A stretch of 50,597 nt of DNA, taken from NCBI GenBank assembly GCA_029251005.1, contig JAQXEE010000145.1, forward strand, positions 1 through 50,597, in the 5' to 3' direction. The position numbers and the translations under genes are program-made. This stretch comes from Flavobacteriales bacterium (GTDB lineage Bacteria; Bacteroidota; Bacteroidia; Flavobacteriales_C; GCA-002722245). The notes beneath the pieces were generated by a model. That model did not search any database, was not told the DNA's origin, and saw only the letters and a program-made list of their open reading frames with translations. This document shows, one piece after another, positions 10,801-21,140 of this stretch (positions are counted from its first letter, which is position 1; each line of letters opens with the position of its first letter).

Positions 10801-11552
10801 AAATTTAACTGTGGATCGATTATGAGTGTTTCTGTGATTTCTTTAATCGATGTACTTAATGAGAATGTATTCGGACCGATTTCGTTAAAGGTTGTTTTGA
10901 TTAATTTTTGAGGTGTATTTTTTAAATAGGAAAAAGGTTTTTCATCGATAACTTCTCCGACTGTAGTTGAAATGCTGATAGAATTATTAACCAATTTAGT
11001 TGAAGTTGCATTTTGATATTCTATGATAATATTATCAGGGTTTGCATTAGGGCTTAAAATAAATTCATATTTGATGGAATTTCCTTTAAAATATAGTTTT
11101 AAGTCAGTGCTAGGGTAAATATCATGAATAACTAGTTCATTTATTGGAGTAAGGTTTGAAGCCCACCTTTCGTCTTTCGATCCAAGGAATTGATTAATAA
11201 TAAAGTCTTCTTTTTTTAGAATTGAAAAGTTTTTTGTTAAATCGGCTTTTCTTAAACATACTTTAAATGTGTGGCCGGGGATTTCTTTATTTGAACCATC
11301 TTTTTTAAACGATTTTGAATGTAAGTCGTGGCTTTGATAATTATGTTTGTTGAGTAAGTGATCTAAGGCTCTAGGGGCTAATAGTTTTATTTTAAAACCA
11401 TCTTTTTCAATAAAAAAAGACCCGTAATTAAGCTTAGCTGCAAATAAAACCTGTGGGGGATATTGGCCGTTATTTTTAACGAAATATCCTCCTTGAGCAA
11501 AACTCCAGGAGGATATTAAATTGATTAATATAAAATACAGTGCCTTTTTCAC
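7884..11552 (-). CDS. large secreted protein: SBBP-like repeats, PKD-type region, gliding-motility C-terminal (T9SS type B sorting) domain
   Basis: 1222 aa; N-terminal signal; repeated 'STYLGGSG', 'STYYGGS', 'GSYFGGAGADA' units; C-terminus YIANTFTPNGDGKNDVFYAYS...YDRWGMAIYQSKDINEGWDGTLNG. Confidence 0.9.
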   Translation of the reverse strand: MKKALYFILINLISSWSFAQGGYFVKNNGQYPPQVLFAAKLNYGSFFIEKDGFKIKLLAPRALDHLLNKHNYQSHDLHSKSFKKDGSNKEIPGHTFKVCLRKADLTKNFSILKKEDFIINQFLGSKDERWASNLTPINELVIHDIYPSTDLKLYFKGNSIKYEFILSPNANPDNIIIEYQNATSTKLVNNSISISTTVGEVIDEKPFSYLKNTPQKLIKTTFNEIGPNTFSLSTSIKEITETLIIDPQLNFASFTGATLDNWGYTATYDQLGYAYAGGISFDAGYPITLGAFQEFYGGGQIDMSISKFSPDGSSLIYSTYLGGSGLEAPHSMIVNDRNELIIYGVTSSLDYPTSSNAYDDTFNGGTSVSASNVLDYLNGTDIAITKLSKLGNQIIGSTYYGGSENDALNDANGSEDLFHNYADIYRGEVNIDEVNNIYISSVTSSIDLPTPNGFQTNYGGGIQDGCVAKFNNDLSELIWGSYFGGAGADACYASKRNSKGETYITGGTTSNNLTSTNNGSQPNYSNNVDGFLARIAPNGGSITAATYVGTNNYDQSYFVEVDHEDKIYCYGQSSGTMPTTSGVYKNDNSHQFLQKYNEDLNVLEAATIIGSGNGKINISPGALMVSNCKEVYISGWGGLANGDFVGTTGLPVTSDAHQLNTNGSDFYFMLLGEDFTTLKYATFFGGNTLYEHVDGGTSRFDPSGTIYQAVCGGCGGSSAFPVSPTAYSKTNNAENCNLAVIKMDISKLTANIKFTKDSIHCENLPVNFNNQSTGGVEYKWIYPDGSISKNFDGQHYFQDTGLFTISLIAIDSAQCPYSDTANIDVRIIKTPEISIDIDTFLCANNTLTINTTGGPLDTNYTWWTKDTLFNFNTSFLSISPDSTTHYFVNYTNNCGSDTTEVIIPVYHPPTSNLNSDTICEEESPTFQFFQHPNYVITEQNDKSFQLTEDSIVFPKNQTDVYYIKTESSCGSAVDTFNIEFIEINSSAGPDTTVCIGDQVLFFANGGDQYVWESENFGNQNTLQSPQIIATSTGDYIVSISKGGCSELDTASLNVFAKPDQNVNSIYTINYGEDINISLNPNFIYSWSPPTGLDCDNCSIVNSKPDEDITYLINYSDSRSCRVTDSIKINVIFPLYIANTFTPNGDGKNDVFYAYSHLIKEFEITIYDRWGMAIYQSKDINEGWDGTLNGVQQQQDVFVYIVRYTKMHTTKVIERVGTVNLIR

Positions 11553-11618
11553 CTAAAAAAGTTAAAACATATTAAATTAAAACCATTTAATTCGGTTTTT
11601 GTTACAGTAACTCCCTTT

Positions 11619-13100
11619 TTATTTTAGACTATATATTTGCTTCTTTTTGCTAAAAGCTACTCTAAGAATTGAGCAAAGAATTAATAAAATTCCAGCCGAA
11701 ATAATAAGTAATTGGTTTGGTGTATAGCCTTTTGGGAAAACGGGTAAGAGATTATTTTCATCATCTTTTTCTTGAACTTCTAAAGAAGCGATTTTTGTTT
11801 TGTACTTTTTTAAATAAGCTTGGTAACGATTAGCTTCCCACCAGGTAATATCGGTGAGGTTATTCATCTCGTCGCCTCTTCTTTTTTGTACCTTTTTGTA
11901 GTAAGGTAAAACGTGATCACATAATTCATCTGAAATACTAGCAGGATGGGTCAATACATATCTACATTGAAAGTTTTGTTTGTTTTTTGTTTCTGTAAAA
12001 GCCAAGTCTTGCGGGAAATGTTCTCTGTCATAACGCACATGTAATCGGGTGAAATGTAAGTTGCCTTGGTAGCTAGAACCCCAATTGTTTTGATTCATGT
12101 TTAACCAATCAACTCCAGCGTTTAGTAATTCCTGTGAAGCTGGTGGAGTTGTGTTACAAGGGTCACATTTCGCAAAGTTCTTTCCATCTAAATTCCATGC
12201 ATATTCAACAAATACAGAAGACTTATTATTGGTCCATTTTTTACTGAATACACTTTTGTAAAAATCTCCAAACACCCCTTCTACAAATAGAGGAATCTTT
12301 TGATTTGAAGGCATTTCTTGTGTTCGGTAATTTGATGTTTCAACTCTTCCATTTTGAGTTAATGCGTAAACAATCAAATCTTGTGTTCCATTAGCGTTTG
12401 CCATTCCTAATCGAATAGGAAGCATGAACTTTTTATGTGTGAATGAGATTTGAATTGGACTTAAATAATTTCCTCTTCGCTGATTAAGTCTTTCTGTATT
12501 CACTTTAGCCACAAAGAATTTCATATTGTCTTTGATGTAAGGTGTTAAAACTTCATCTGCTCCGGACGGTATTTTATAATCGTTATCCGTTAACCAGTTT
12601 TTTAAACCATTAGATTCGGTTGCTGAAAGAATAAGAATATCATATTCACCGATTTCATATTTAGCTTCAATTTTTACGCCCTCATATTTTATGTTTATCG
12701 AAGCTTCTTCTTCCACCATCTCGAAGTTAGAATCAGACATAGCCAGTGCTTTATATTTTTGAACATCTGTATAACATGGATTTCGATCAAAATATTCCGT
12801 TAGTCGAGGTGCTGAATAACTATCAAATCGTTCAAATAAATCTTTCTGAATAACCTTTATCTCGTCCTTTTTTAAAATTACTGGTACCGGAACTACCATC
12901 GCGAATTCGCTAAAATCACCTTGGTAGTCATTTGCCATCGTTATCGTATTTCTGTTTGTTTCAGAATTTCGAGCTAGAATAACTTGAGATGATTTATTAA
13001 ATAGTTTTCCACCTGCTTTTGCTACGTAAAATCCGCAAAATGCATTTGCTGAAATAGTAAATGCCGTTAAGGCTCCAAATAATAGATTTGTTTTTTTCAT
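11619..13100 (-). CDS. DUF2330 domain-containing protein with C-terminal TM segment
   Basis: FCGFYVAKAGGKLFNKSSQVILARN...ITMANDYQGDFSEFAMVVPVPVILKKDEI; C-terminal LLIISAGILLILCSILRVAF. Confidence 0.85.
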   Translation of the reverse strand: MKKTNLLFGALTAFTISANAFCGFYVAKAGGKLFNKSSQVILARNSETNRNTITMANDYQGDFSEFAMVVPVPVILKKDEIKVIQKDLFERFDSYSAPRLTEYFDRNPCYTDVQKYKALAMSDSNFEMVEEEASINIKYEGVKIEAKYEIGEYDILILSATESNGLKNWLTDNDYKIPSGADEVLTPYIKDNMKFFVAKVNTERLNQRRGNYLSPIQISFTHKKFMLPIRLGMANANGTQDLIVYALTQNGRVETSNYRTQEMPSNQKIPLFVEGVFGDFYKSVFSKKWTNNKSSVFVEYAWNLDGKNFAKCDPCNTTPPASQELLNAGVDWLNMNQNNWGSSYQGNLHFTRLHVRYDREHFPQDLAFTETKNKQNFQCRYVLTHPASISDELCDHVLPYYKKVQKRRGDEMNNLTDITWWEANRYQAYLKKYKTKIASLEVQEKDDENNLLPVFPKGYTPNQLLIISAGILLILCSILRVAFSKKKQIYSLK

Positions 13101-13104
13101 GTTA

Positions 13105-13914
13105 TTAATTGTTAATCATTTGTTTCCAATTGAAGTTTTTTGATTTATGAATAGAATCTAAAAAGGGGGTAAGTGGTGAAATAAAGAATAAGACCCAAAA
13201 TGGAGCTGAAGATAAGTAGTGAAACTCCATTAAGTAAAAAGAAATAACAGCAACAATACTTGCCCAAATTGCTCTAGTTGTAATGTGTTTTGGAGTTGTT
13301 CTCGGATCAGTAATCATGAAGAAACTAAACAGTAATAGTGAACCGCTTGTGAACTTGTGAAATATAAAATCAATTGGCCATTCTAAATAAAAGTTTAAAT
13401 AACAGGTTTCCAAAATGAATAATGTTCCAAGGAAAACAAGTCCGTTGATGAGTTGTTTAACTTTTGTTAAAACAAGCCATGAGAAAATCCCAATTCCTAA
13501 TAAGTAGGTAGATGCACTGCCCCATTGACCGGGTGAAATCCATGCATCATCGGTAATTAAAATTGTGATGATGATCCCAAAATTAACAGGGTTGAAGATA
13601 TGTTTTCCGTTGTATCGGATTAGAAATTTAGGCGCGATTGATAAAATTCCTGCAATAACGTAAGTTGAGGTTTCGTTGGCTCTTAATAATAAAACTAAAC
13701 CCAGTCCTGAAATTATTGCACTTAGTATAGATTGGTAAGTGAGTTTGTATTTAAGTATTGCTAAAGCTTGAGTTATCGCGATAGTTAAGAAAACAACAGT
13801 AATAACCTGGATAGGTATTTGCCAATTTAAAAAACTTAGTCCGAAAATTAAGAAAGAGCCTAAGAACACAATTTGGAAAAATCGTGGATCTCGAAGTGAA
13901 TGTTTTAAATACAT
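13105..13914 (-). CDS. NQR2/RnfD-like integral membrane protein
   Basis: Multiple TM segments; HIFNPVNFGIIITILI, SGSLLLFSFFMITDPRTTP; 4-nt gap to DUF2330 gene. Confidence 0.7.
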   Translation of the reverse strand: MYLKHSLRDPRFFQIVFLGSFLIFGLSFLNWQIPIQVITVVFLTIAITQALAILKYKLTYQSILSAIISGLGLVLLLRANETSTYVIAGILSIAPKFLIRYNGKHIFNPVNFGIIITILITDDAWISPGQWGSASTYLLGIGIFSWLVLTKVKQLINGLVFLGTLFILETCYLNFYLEWPIDFIFHKFTSGSLLLFSFFMITDPRTTPKHITTRAIWASIVAVISFYLMEFHYLSSAPFWVLFFISPLTPFLDSIHKSKNFNWKQMINN

Positions 13915-13978
13915 TTAAATTGGTTTGAACTTTAGATGTAAAGCTTAAACCAATTCCATAAAAATTATTAAAAAATAA

Positions 13979-14014
13979 AATAGCGAGTTGGTTTTTTAGG
14001 CTCAACTTGCTATT
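13979..14014 (-). terminator. Probable Rho-independent terminator for M20 dipeptidase
   Basis: AATAGCGAGTTG...CAACTTGCTATT stem immediately 3' of the minus-strand stop, U-rich tail. Confidence 0.55.
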
Positions 14015-14024
14015 TATTAGTGTT

Positions 14025-15389
14025 TTATTTTTCAGAAAAGTATTGGAAAAAATAAGGAATTGTTTCTATTCCTTTGTAAAAATTAAATAATCCATAATGT
14101 TCATTTGGAGAATGAATAGCATCTGAGTTTAATCCAAATCCCATAAGTATTGTATTTGTTTTTAAAGCTTTTTCGAAAAAAGAAACAATTGGAATACTTC
14201 CTCCTTGTCTCACAGGAATAGGTTTTTTTCCGAATGTTTTTTCCATAGCTTGGCTAGCGGCTTCATATCCTTTGGAATTCAAATCAGTAACAGCAGGTTC
14301 TCCACCATGATGTACAGAAACTTTAACTTTTACGGATTTGGGAGCAATTTTTTCGAAGTGTTTTTTGAAGATTTCAGAAATATCCAAACTGTTTTGATCC
14401 GGCACCAATCGCATGGATATTTTAGCAAATGCTTTCGATGGTAATACTGTTTTTGCTCCTTCTCCTGTATATCCACCCCAAATTCCATTTACATCAAGTG
14501 TTGGTCTTATTCCAAGTCGTTCAGGAGTAGAATATCCTTTTTCTCCTTGCTCTTTTTCAATATCAATAGATTGTTTGTATTCCTCAAGATCAAAAGGTGC
14601 TCGTGCCATTTCAGCTCGATGTTCTGGACTAACTTCTAATACTTTATCATAAAATTCAGGAATAGTAATTTGGTTGTCTTCATTGGTTAATGAAGCAATC
14701 ATTTTACATAAGGTATTAATTGGATTCGCAACAGATCCACCATATGTTCCTGAATGTAAATCTCTATTAGGTCCTGTAATTTCAACCTCCATATAAGCCA
14801 ATCCTTTTAATCCCGCTGTAATGGAAGGGTCTTCGTTACTAAGCATATGTGTGTCGGAAATTAATATAACATCGTTAGAGAGCAATTCTAAGTTGTTATT
14901 TACGAAGTTTTCAAGGTTTACACTCCCAACTTCTTCTTCCCCTTCAATTAAAACTTTAATGTTACACGGAACTTCATTGGCTTCGATCATGCATTTCAAA
15001 GCTGCAAAATACATGTAGAATTGTCCTTTATCGTCGGCAGCACCTCTTGCATAAATTTTATTATCCTTTATTACTGGCTCAAAAGGAGGACTTGTCCATA
15101 ATTCAATTGGATCAGCAGGCTGAACATCATAATGACCATAAACCAAAACAGTAGGTAGGGAGTTGTTTATGATTACCTCTCCAAATACTATTGGATGACC
15201 TGGTGTTTCAAAAAGTTGTATGTTGGATAATCCTATTTTATTCATAGAGTTCTTCACCCAATTAGCACAATCTCTTGTGTCTTTATCGTGCTTAGAATCC
15301 GCACTGACGGAAGGAATTTTTAAAAGCTCAACTAAGTTGTTTAAAAATTCATCTTTCCTTGCTTCTATATTTTGTTGTGTATTCTTCAT
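14025..15389 (-). CDS. M20/M25/M40 family dipeptidase
   Basis: VYGHYDVQPADPIELWTSPPFEP, YARGAADDKGQ, EGEEEVGS motifs. Confidence 0.92.
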   Translation of the reverse strand: MKNTQQNIEARKDEFLNNLVELLKIPSVSADSKHDKDTRDCANWVKNSMNKIGLSNIQLFETPGHPIVFGEVIINNSLPTVLVYGHYDVQPADPIELWTSPPFEPVIKDNKIYARGAADDKGQFYMYFAALKCMIEANEVPCNIKVLIEGEEEVGSVNLENFVNNNLELLSNDVILISDTHMLSNEDPSITAGLKGLAYMEVEITGPNRDLHSGTYGGSVANPINTLCKMIASLTNEDNQITIPEFYDKVLEVSPEHRAEMARAPFDLEEYKQSIDIEKEQGEKGYSTPERLGIRPTLDVNGIWGGYTGEGAKTVLPSKAFAKISMRLVPDQNSLDISEIFKKHFEKIAPKSVKVKVSVHHGGEPAVTDLNSKGYEAASQAMEKTFGKKPIPVRQGGSIPIVSFFEKALKTNTILMGFGLNSDAIHSPNEHYGLFNFYKGIETIPYFFQYFSEK

Positions 15390-15413
15390 TTTTTTTGAAT
15401 TAATATCGAATTA

Positions 15414-15839
15414 CTAAGCCGTATTCATAGTTGTCAGTTTCTTCCATTGTTTTGAAGATTGAATTGCCGTAATAAATTGTACTGTCGGTTTTGCTAGTGA
15501 TCTTGATTTCCTGTATTGATGGAGCGTTTTCAAGTATTTTTTTGGAGTGATTGGTCTTGAAACTGATGTTTTAACAAAGATTTCGTTTGGTTGAATAATT
15601 ATTTTATTTTCTGAGGATAGGTTTATTCGTCTCAAAAATTCTCCTTTCCTAGTAGACAAGTCACCTTTACTAGTTTTGAAAATAGCGACACTTCTTTGTG
15701 AGGAAAGAGTATTGTAGGTTATTGATACTAATTCGTTCGTCTTATTTACGATAGTAAATGAAGTCGTGTAAGAACAACTGAAAACTAATACACTTATAAG
15801 GGCAGTACTTATTAAAACTCTCACGAAATTAAAATACAT
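15414..15839 (-). CDS. hypothetical lipoprotein (141 aa)
   Basis: N-terminal hydrophobic segment and lipobox LVFSC. Confidence 0.6.
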   Translation of the reverse strand: MYFNFVRVLISTALISVLVFSCSYTTSFTIVNKTNELVSITYNTLSSQRSVAIFKTSKGDLSTRKGEFLRRINLSSENKIIIQPNEIFVKTSVSRPITPKKYLKTLHQYRKSRSLAKPTVQFITAIQSSKQWKKLTTMNTA

Positions 15840-15841
15840 AA

Positions 15842-15871
15842 AAAGCTCTGATGTGTTATCATCAGAGCTTT
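15842..15871 (-). terminator. Rho-independent terminator of peroxiredoxin gene
   Basis: Perfect 12-bp stem AAAGCTCTGATG-TGTTAT-CATCAGAGCTTT; T run on minus strand. Confidence 0.85.
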
Positions 15872-15891
15872 CAATTCGTTATTTATTTTAC

Positions 15892-16527
15892 TTATAAATT
15901 TGGTTGAGGAGTTAATCTCAAATAAGGTTTTACTTCTTTAAATCCTTTTGGGAAAATTTCAGGAATGTCTTCTGTTTTAACTCCAGGAACAACAACACAT
16001 TCGTCACCGTTTTTCCAATTAGCAGGTGTTGCTACTTTATGATATGCTGTTAATTGTAAAGAATCAATAACTCTTAACAATTCATCAAAGTTTCTTCCAG
16101 TAGATGCAGGATAAGTAATCATTAATTTGATTGTCTTATCTGGAGCAATTATAAAAACAGATCGAACTGTTAAGTTTGATAATGCATTTGGATGAATCAT
16201 ATCATAAAGGTCAGCTACTTTCTTGTCCTCATCGGCAATGATAGGGAAGTTGACAGTAGTGTTTTGAGTCTCGTTAATATCCTTAATCCAACCATTGTGT
16301 GATTCAACGCCGTCAACAGATAGCGCTGCTATTTTTACGTTTCTTTTATCAAATTCAGGTTTGTATTTTGCAACAGTACCTAATTCAGTAGTACATACAG
16401 GCGTATAATCAGCTGGGTGAGAAAATAATATCCCCCAACTATCTCCTAACCAATTGTGAAACATTAATTCACCTTCCGTTGATTGTGCTGTAAAGTTTGG
16501 TGCTTCATCACCTAGTCTTAGTCCCAT
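15892..16527 (-). CDS. peroxiredoxin (Prx6/1-Cys-like)
   Basis: MGLRLGDEAPNFTAQSTEGE...SHPADYTPVCTTELG...LSVDGVESHNGWIKDI. Confidence 0.92.
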   Translation of the reverse strand: MGLRLGDEAPNFTAQSTEGELMFHNWLGDSWGILFSHPADYTPVCTTELGTVAKYKPEFDKRNVKIAALSVDGVESHNGWIKDINETQNTTVNFPIIADEDKKVADLYDMIHPNALSNLTVRSVFIIAPDKTIKLMITYPASTGRNFDELLRVIDSLQLTAYHKVATPANWKNGDECVVVPGVKTEDIPEIFPKGFKEVKPYLRLTPQPNL

Positions 16528-16726
16528 TTTATTTTAATTTTAATTTGATCCAAGGTAAATCTATTTAAATAAATTTTAGTCATATTAAAAAATTACATAT
16601 TTTTTGAGTTTAATTTTATTGGTGCAGTACTATAGATAGTTGTGTGATTTGGCTGAAATTTTATGATGTTTGAAAAGTGATTTGGGTTGTCTTGACAATA
16701 AAAGTGTATTTATATTCGGGTAAAAA

Positions 16727-16755
16727 AAATCCCTAACGAAACTCGTTAGGGATTT
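16727..16755 (-). terminator. Rho-independent terminator of atpDC
   Basis: Perfect 13-bp stem AAATCCCTAACGA-AAC-TCGTTAGGGATTT, T tract on minus strand. Confidence 0.88.
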
Positions 16756-16778
16756 AATATTTCAAGGAAATAATTTTA

Positions 16779-17021
16779 TTAAACCGACTCAGCTAAAACA
16801 ATAACTTTATTGTCATTCATTTCTACAACACCACCTGAGATTGTATATTCTTGAGTTTGGCTATCCGCATCAATAACAGTCATTTTCCCAGTTCCTAGAG
16901 CAGAAACGATAGGAGCGTGATTATTTAAAATTTGAAACGAACCATCAATTCCAGGTAAAGCAATAGAAGTTATTTCTCCTTCATATACTTTGCTGTTTGG
17001 TGTTACAATTTCTAAGTTCAT
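16779..17021 (-). CDS. atpC: F0F1 ATP synthase subunit epsilon
   Basis: MNLEIVTPNSKVYEGEITSIALPGIDGSFQILNNHAPIVSAL; adjacent to atpD. Confidence 0.93.
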   Translation of the reverse strand: MNLEIVTPNSKVYEGEITSIALPGIDGSFQILNNHAPIVSALGTGKMTVIDADSQTQEYTISGGVVEMNDNKVIVLAESV

Positions 17022-17042
17022 TATAAATGTGTTGTTACGTTA

Positions 17043-18557
<1,515 letters not shown>

Positions 18558-18599
18558 TCAATTGAGTTTTATAAATATTAGTTATACTAAATTTGGGCG

Positions 18600-18607
18600 C
18601 AAAGTTA
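18600..18607 (-). promoter_or_regulatory. candidate Bacteroidetes -7 box (TAACTTTG) upstream of atpD
   Basis: Minus strand TAACTTTG matches TAnnTTTG; no clear -33 TTG. Confidence 0.4.
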
Positions 18608-18655
18608 TGTAATTTTCTTTTATTAAAGTAATTATTATTGATAAATTTAATTCCT

Positions 18656-18663
18656 TAATTTTG
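18656..18663 (+). promoter_or_regulatory. candidate Bacteroidetes -7 box (TAATTTTG) upstream of ribF
   Basis: TAATTTTG matches TAnnTTTG; TTG 15 bp upstream (spacing shorter than usual). Confidence 0.4.
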
Positions 18664-18710
18664 CTTCAGTATTTAGTAATCATATTTGGATATAGAGAAA
18701 GTATAAAGAA

Positions 18711-19643
18711 GTGGAGGTATATAGAGGTCTTTCTGAGTATTTACCAGCTAAAAATGCTGTTGTTACAACTGGTACATTTGATGGTGTTCATGTTGGACAT
18801 AAAACAATTATAAAAAATCTGAAGAAAGTTGCCACCGATTTTGATGGGGAGACTGTTTTGGTGACTTTTCATCCTCACCCAAGACTTGTTCTCGAGGAAG
18901 ATTGTGATTTAAAGTTGTTAAGTACTATAGATGAACGGATTGAATTACTGGAGAAAGAAGGTGTTGACCACTTAATTATTATTCCTTTTGATAAAGAGTT
19001 TTCGCGGATGAGCTCGATGGAATTTGTTCGCGAAATTTTAGTTAAACAAATAGGAACCCAAAAATTGGTAATTGGATATGATCACCACTTTGGAAGAAAT
19101 AGAGAGGGTTCTTTTAGTCATTTACTTGAGTTTGGTCCTCTGTACGGTTTTGAAGTAGAAGAGATTCCAGCTTTTGATGTAAACCATGTTAATGTAAGTT
19201 CAACCAAAATTAGGGAAGCATTAGAATTAGGAGATATTGTAACCGCTACTAAATTTCTAGGACAGCCTTATAAGGTTTCCGGAGAGGTTGTTAAGGGAGA
19301 GCAATTGGGTAGATTAATCGGTTATCCAACAGCGAATATCAAAGTCAAGCAAGCCTATAAATTAATTCCTCAACAAGGTGTTTATGTAGTTGGTGTAACA
19401 ATTGGTAAGGAACATTTGTTTGGGATGTTGAACGTGGGAGTTCGGCCAACCGTTAGTGCAGAAAAAGAGGTTTCTATTGAGGTGAATATATTTGATTTTG
19501 ATCAAGACATATATGGAAGTCAGATTGAAATAGATTTTATCAAGCACATTAGAAACGAAATTCAATTTGACAGCGTTAATGAATTGAAACTACAATTGGA
19601 ACAAGATTTGTTTTTATGCAAGAAAATTCTAACAAAAGTATGA
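18711..19643 (+). CDS. ribF: bifunctional riboflavin kinase/FAD synthetase (GTG start)
   Basis: VTTGTFDGVHVGHKTII; VGYDHHFGRNREG-type motif; GEQLGRLIGYPTANI; GVYVVGV. Confidence 0.95.
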   Translation: MEVYRGLSEYLPAKNAVVTTGTFDGVHVGHKTIIKNLKKVATDFDGETVLVTFHPHPRLVLEEDCDLKLLSTIDERIELLEKEGVDHLIIIPFDKEFSRMSSMEFVREILVKQIGTQKLVIGYDHHFGRNREGSFSHLLEFGPLYGFEVEEIPAFDVNHVNVSSTKIREALELGDIVTATKFLGQPYKVSGEVVKGEQLGRLIGYPTANIKVKQAYKLIPQQGVYVVGVTIGKEHLFGMLNVGVRPTVSAEKEVSIEVNIFDFDQDIYGSQIEIDFIKHIRNEIQFDSVNELKLQLEQDLFLCKKILTKV

Positions 19644-20230
19644 GATTTTTGTTAATACTATTTCTTTTTGTGTCTCAGGTGGGTATAAGTCAATTATACT
19701 CTGATTCAGCGTATAAAAAAGTTGCTGTCTATAATGATCTTCAAGATGCCCTAGTTGATTCGGGAAGTGTGAAGAAATTGATTCTTAAGAGGGATAAGCT
19801 GACTATTTTCCCCATGGATATTCTGAAGTTAACAGAACTCGAATATTTAGATTTAAGTTCAAATAAGATAGATTCATTACCTCCTGAAATAAATCAATTA
19901 AAGAATTTAAGAGTTTTGATCTTAACAAGAAATAGTCTTGTAAAATTTCCAAAAGAAATCTTTGAACTTCAATATCTAAAAGTTTTAAAAATAGGAGGTA
20001 ATGAGTTTGAAACTATACCTAGAGGGATAGATAGTTTGAAAGTGATCGAGGAAATTGATTTGTGGAATACGAGTATCAATGATTTACCATTCGGTATTGA
20101 AAATATTAAATCACTAAAACGATTGGATCTGCGTGGAATCTTGCTGAATTACGAAAAGCAAGAAGAGATTTTCGAATTACTTCCTAATGTTAAAGTTTAT
20201 TTGAGTCCAGCATGTAATTGCGGATTTTAA
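19640..20230 (+). CDS. exported leucine-rich repeat protein
   Basis: LRR units (LEYLDLSSNKIDSLPPEINQLKNLRVLILTRNSLVKFPKEI); start reassigned to ATG at 19640 giving signal peptide MRFLLILFLFVSQVGIS and ATGA overlap with ribF stop. Confidence 0.8.
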   Translation: MRFLLILFLFVSQVGISQLYSDSAYKKVAVYNDLQDALVDSGSVKKLILKRDKLTIFPMDILKLTELEYLDLSSNKIDSLPPEINQLKNLRVLILTRNSLVKFPKEIFELQYLKVLKIGGNEFETIPRGIDSLKVIEEIDLWNTSINDLPFGIENIKSLKRLDLRGILLNYEKQEEIFELLPNVKVYLSPACNCGF

Positions 20231-20234
20231 ATTA

Positions 20235-21140
20235 TTATTTCTTTTTATTTCTAGGATGAAATTCAATGATTTCACTTCTTAAAAAATCACGATCTAAGTG
20301 CGTGTAAATTTCTGTTGTGGTAATTGATTCATGTCCTAGCATTCCTTGTATTGCCCTTAAGTCGGCGCCACCTTCTAAAAGATGAGTAGCAAAAGAATGT
20401 CGGAAAGTATGTGGGCTAATACTCTTTTTGATCCCCGCAGATAGACAGAGCCTTTTGATTATAGTGAAAATCATCACTCTTGTTAAGCCAGCTCCTCTAC
20501 GATTTAAAAAAAGAATGTCTTCTTCTCCAGGTTTAATTGTTTGGTGATTCCGGTAATGTTGTGTGTAAAGTTGAATTTCCTTAATTGCTTTTTCTCCTAT
20601 TGGTACAAAGCGTTCTTTGTTTCCTTTTCCGATAACTTTAATAAACCCTGAGTCAAAAAATAAATTGGTAATTTGAATTCCAATTAATTCGCTAACTCTA
20701 AGGCCACAACTATAAAGGGTTTCTATGATGGCTTTGTTTCTTTGTCCTTCATTTGAGCTTAAATCTATTTGATTTACAACCTCATCAATTTCATAAACAG
20801 AGAGCGTATCGGGAAGTTTACGACCAGTTCTTGGAGCCTCAAGAAGTTTGGAAGGATCATTTTTTATGAAATCCTCAATTATAAGATATTTGTAAAAACC
20901 TTTTATTCCTGAAATAATTCGTGCCTGACTTACAGGACTCATTCCTAAATCGGCAATCCAATAAACAAATTGCTGTAATTCTTTTAAATCAAATTCACGA
21001 GGTGGTTTTGGCTTTTTTAGAGCCCCAGCAAATTTATAAAGCTTATCAATATCTCTTAGATATGCTTCGATTGAGTTTTTAGATAAACTTTTCTCAAGCT
21101 TTAAAAACGATTTGTATCCATTCCGAATAGCTCTAGACAT
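20235..21140 (-). CDS. xerD: site-specific tyrosine recombinase XerD
   Basis: LYSCGLRVSELIGIQ; SPHTFRHSFATHLLEGGADLRAIQGMLGHESITTTEIYTHLD (R-H-R-H-Y). Confidence 0.93.
   Translation of the reverse strand: MSRAIRNGYKSFLKLEKSLSKNSIEAYLRDIDKLYKFAGALKKPKPPREFDLKELQQFVYWIADLGMSPVSQARIISGIKGFYKYLIIEDFIKNDPSKLLEAPRTGRKLPDTLSVYEIDEVVNQIDLSSNEGQRNKAIIETLYSCGLRVSELIGIQITNLFFDSGFIKVIGKGNKERFVPIGEKAIKEIQLYTQHYRNHQTIKPGEEDILFLNRRGAGLTRVMIFTIIKRLCLSAGIKKSISPHTFRHSFATHLLEGGADLRAIQGMLGHESITTTEIYTHLDRDFLRSEIIEFHPRNKKK

Noticed and set aside
13751-14005. Minus-strand ORF 84 aa overlapping the RnfD-like start
   Set aside because: Out of frame with a credible membrane protein and crosses the terminator hairpin.
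14205-15417. Plus-strand ORFs antisense to the M20 dipeptidase
   Set aside because: The dipeptidase frame is unambiguous and the antisense products have no recognisable features.
20235-21140. Tyrosine recombinase as a mobile-element integrase
   Set aside because: XerD-like length and housekeeping neighbourhood, no att sites or cargo; chromosome-dimer resolution recombinase is the simpler reading.
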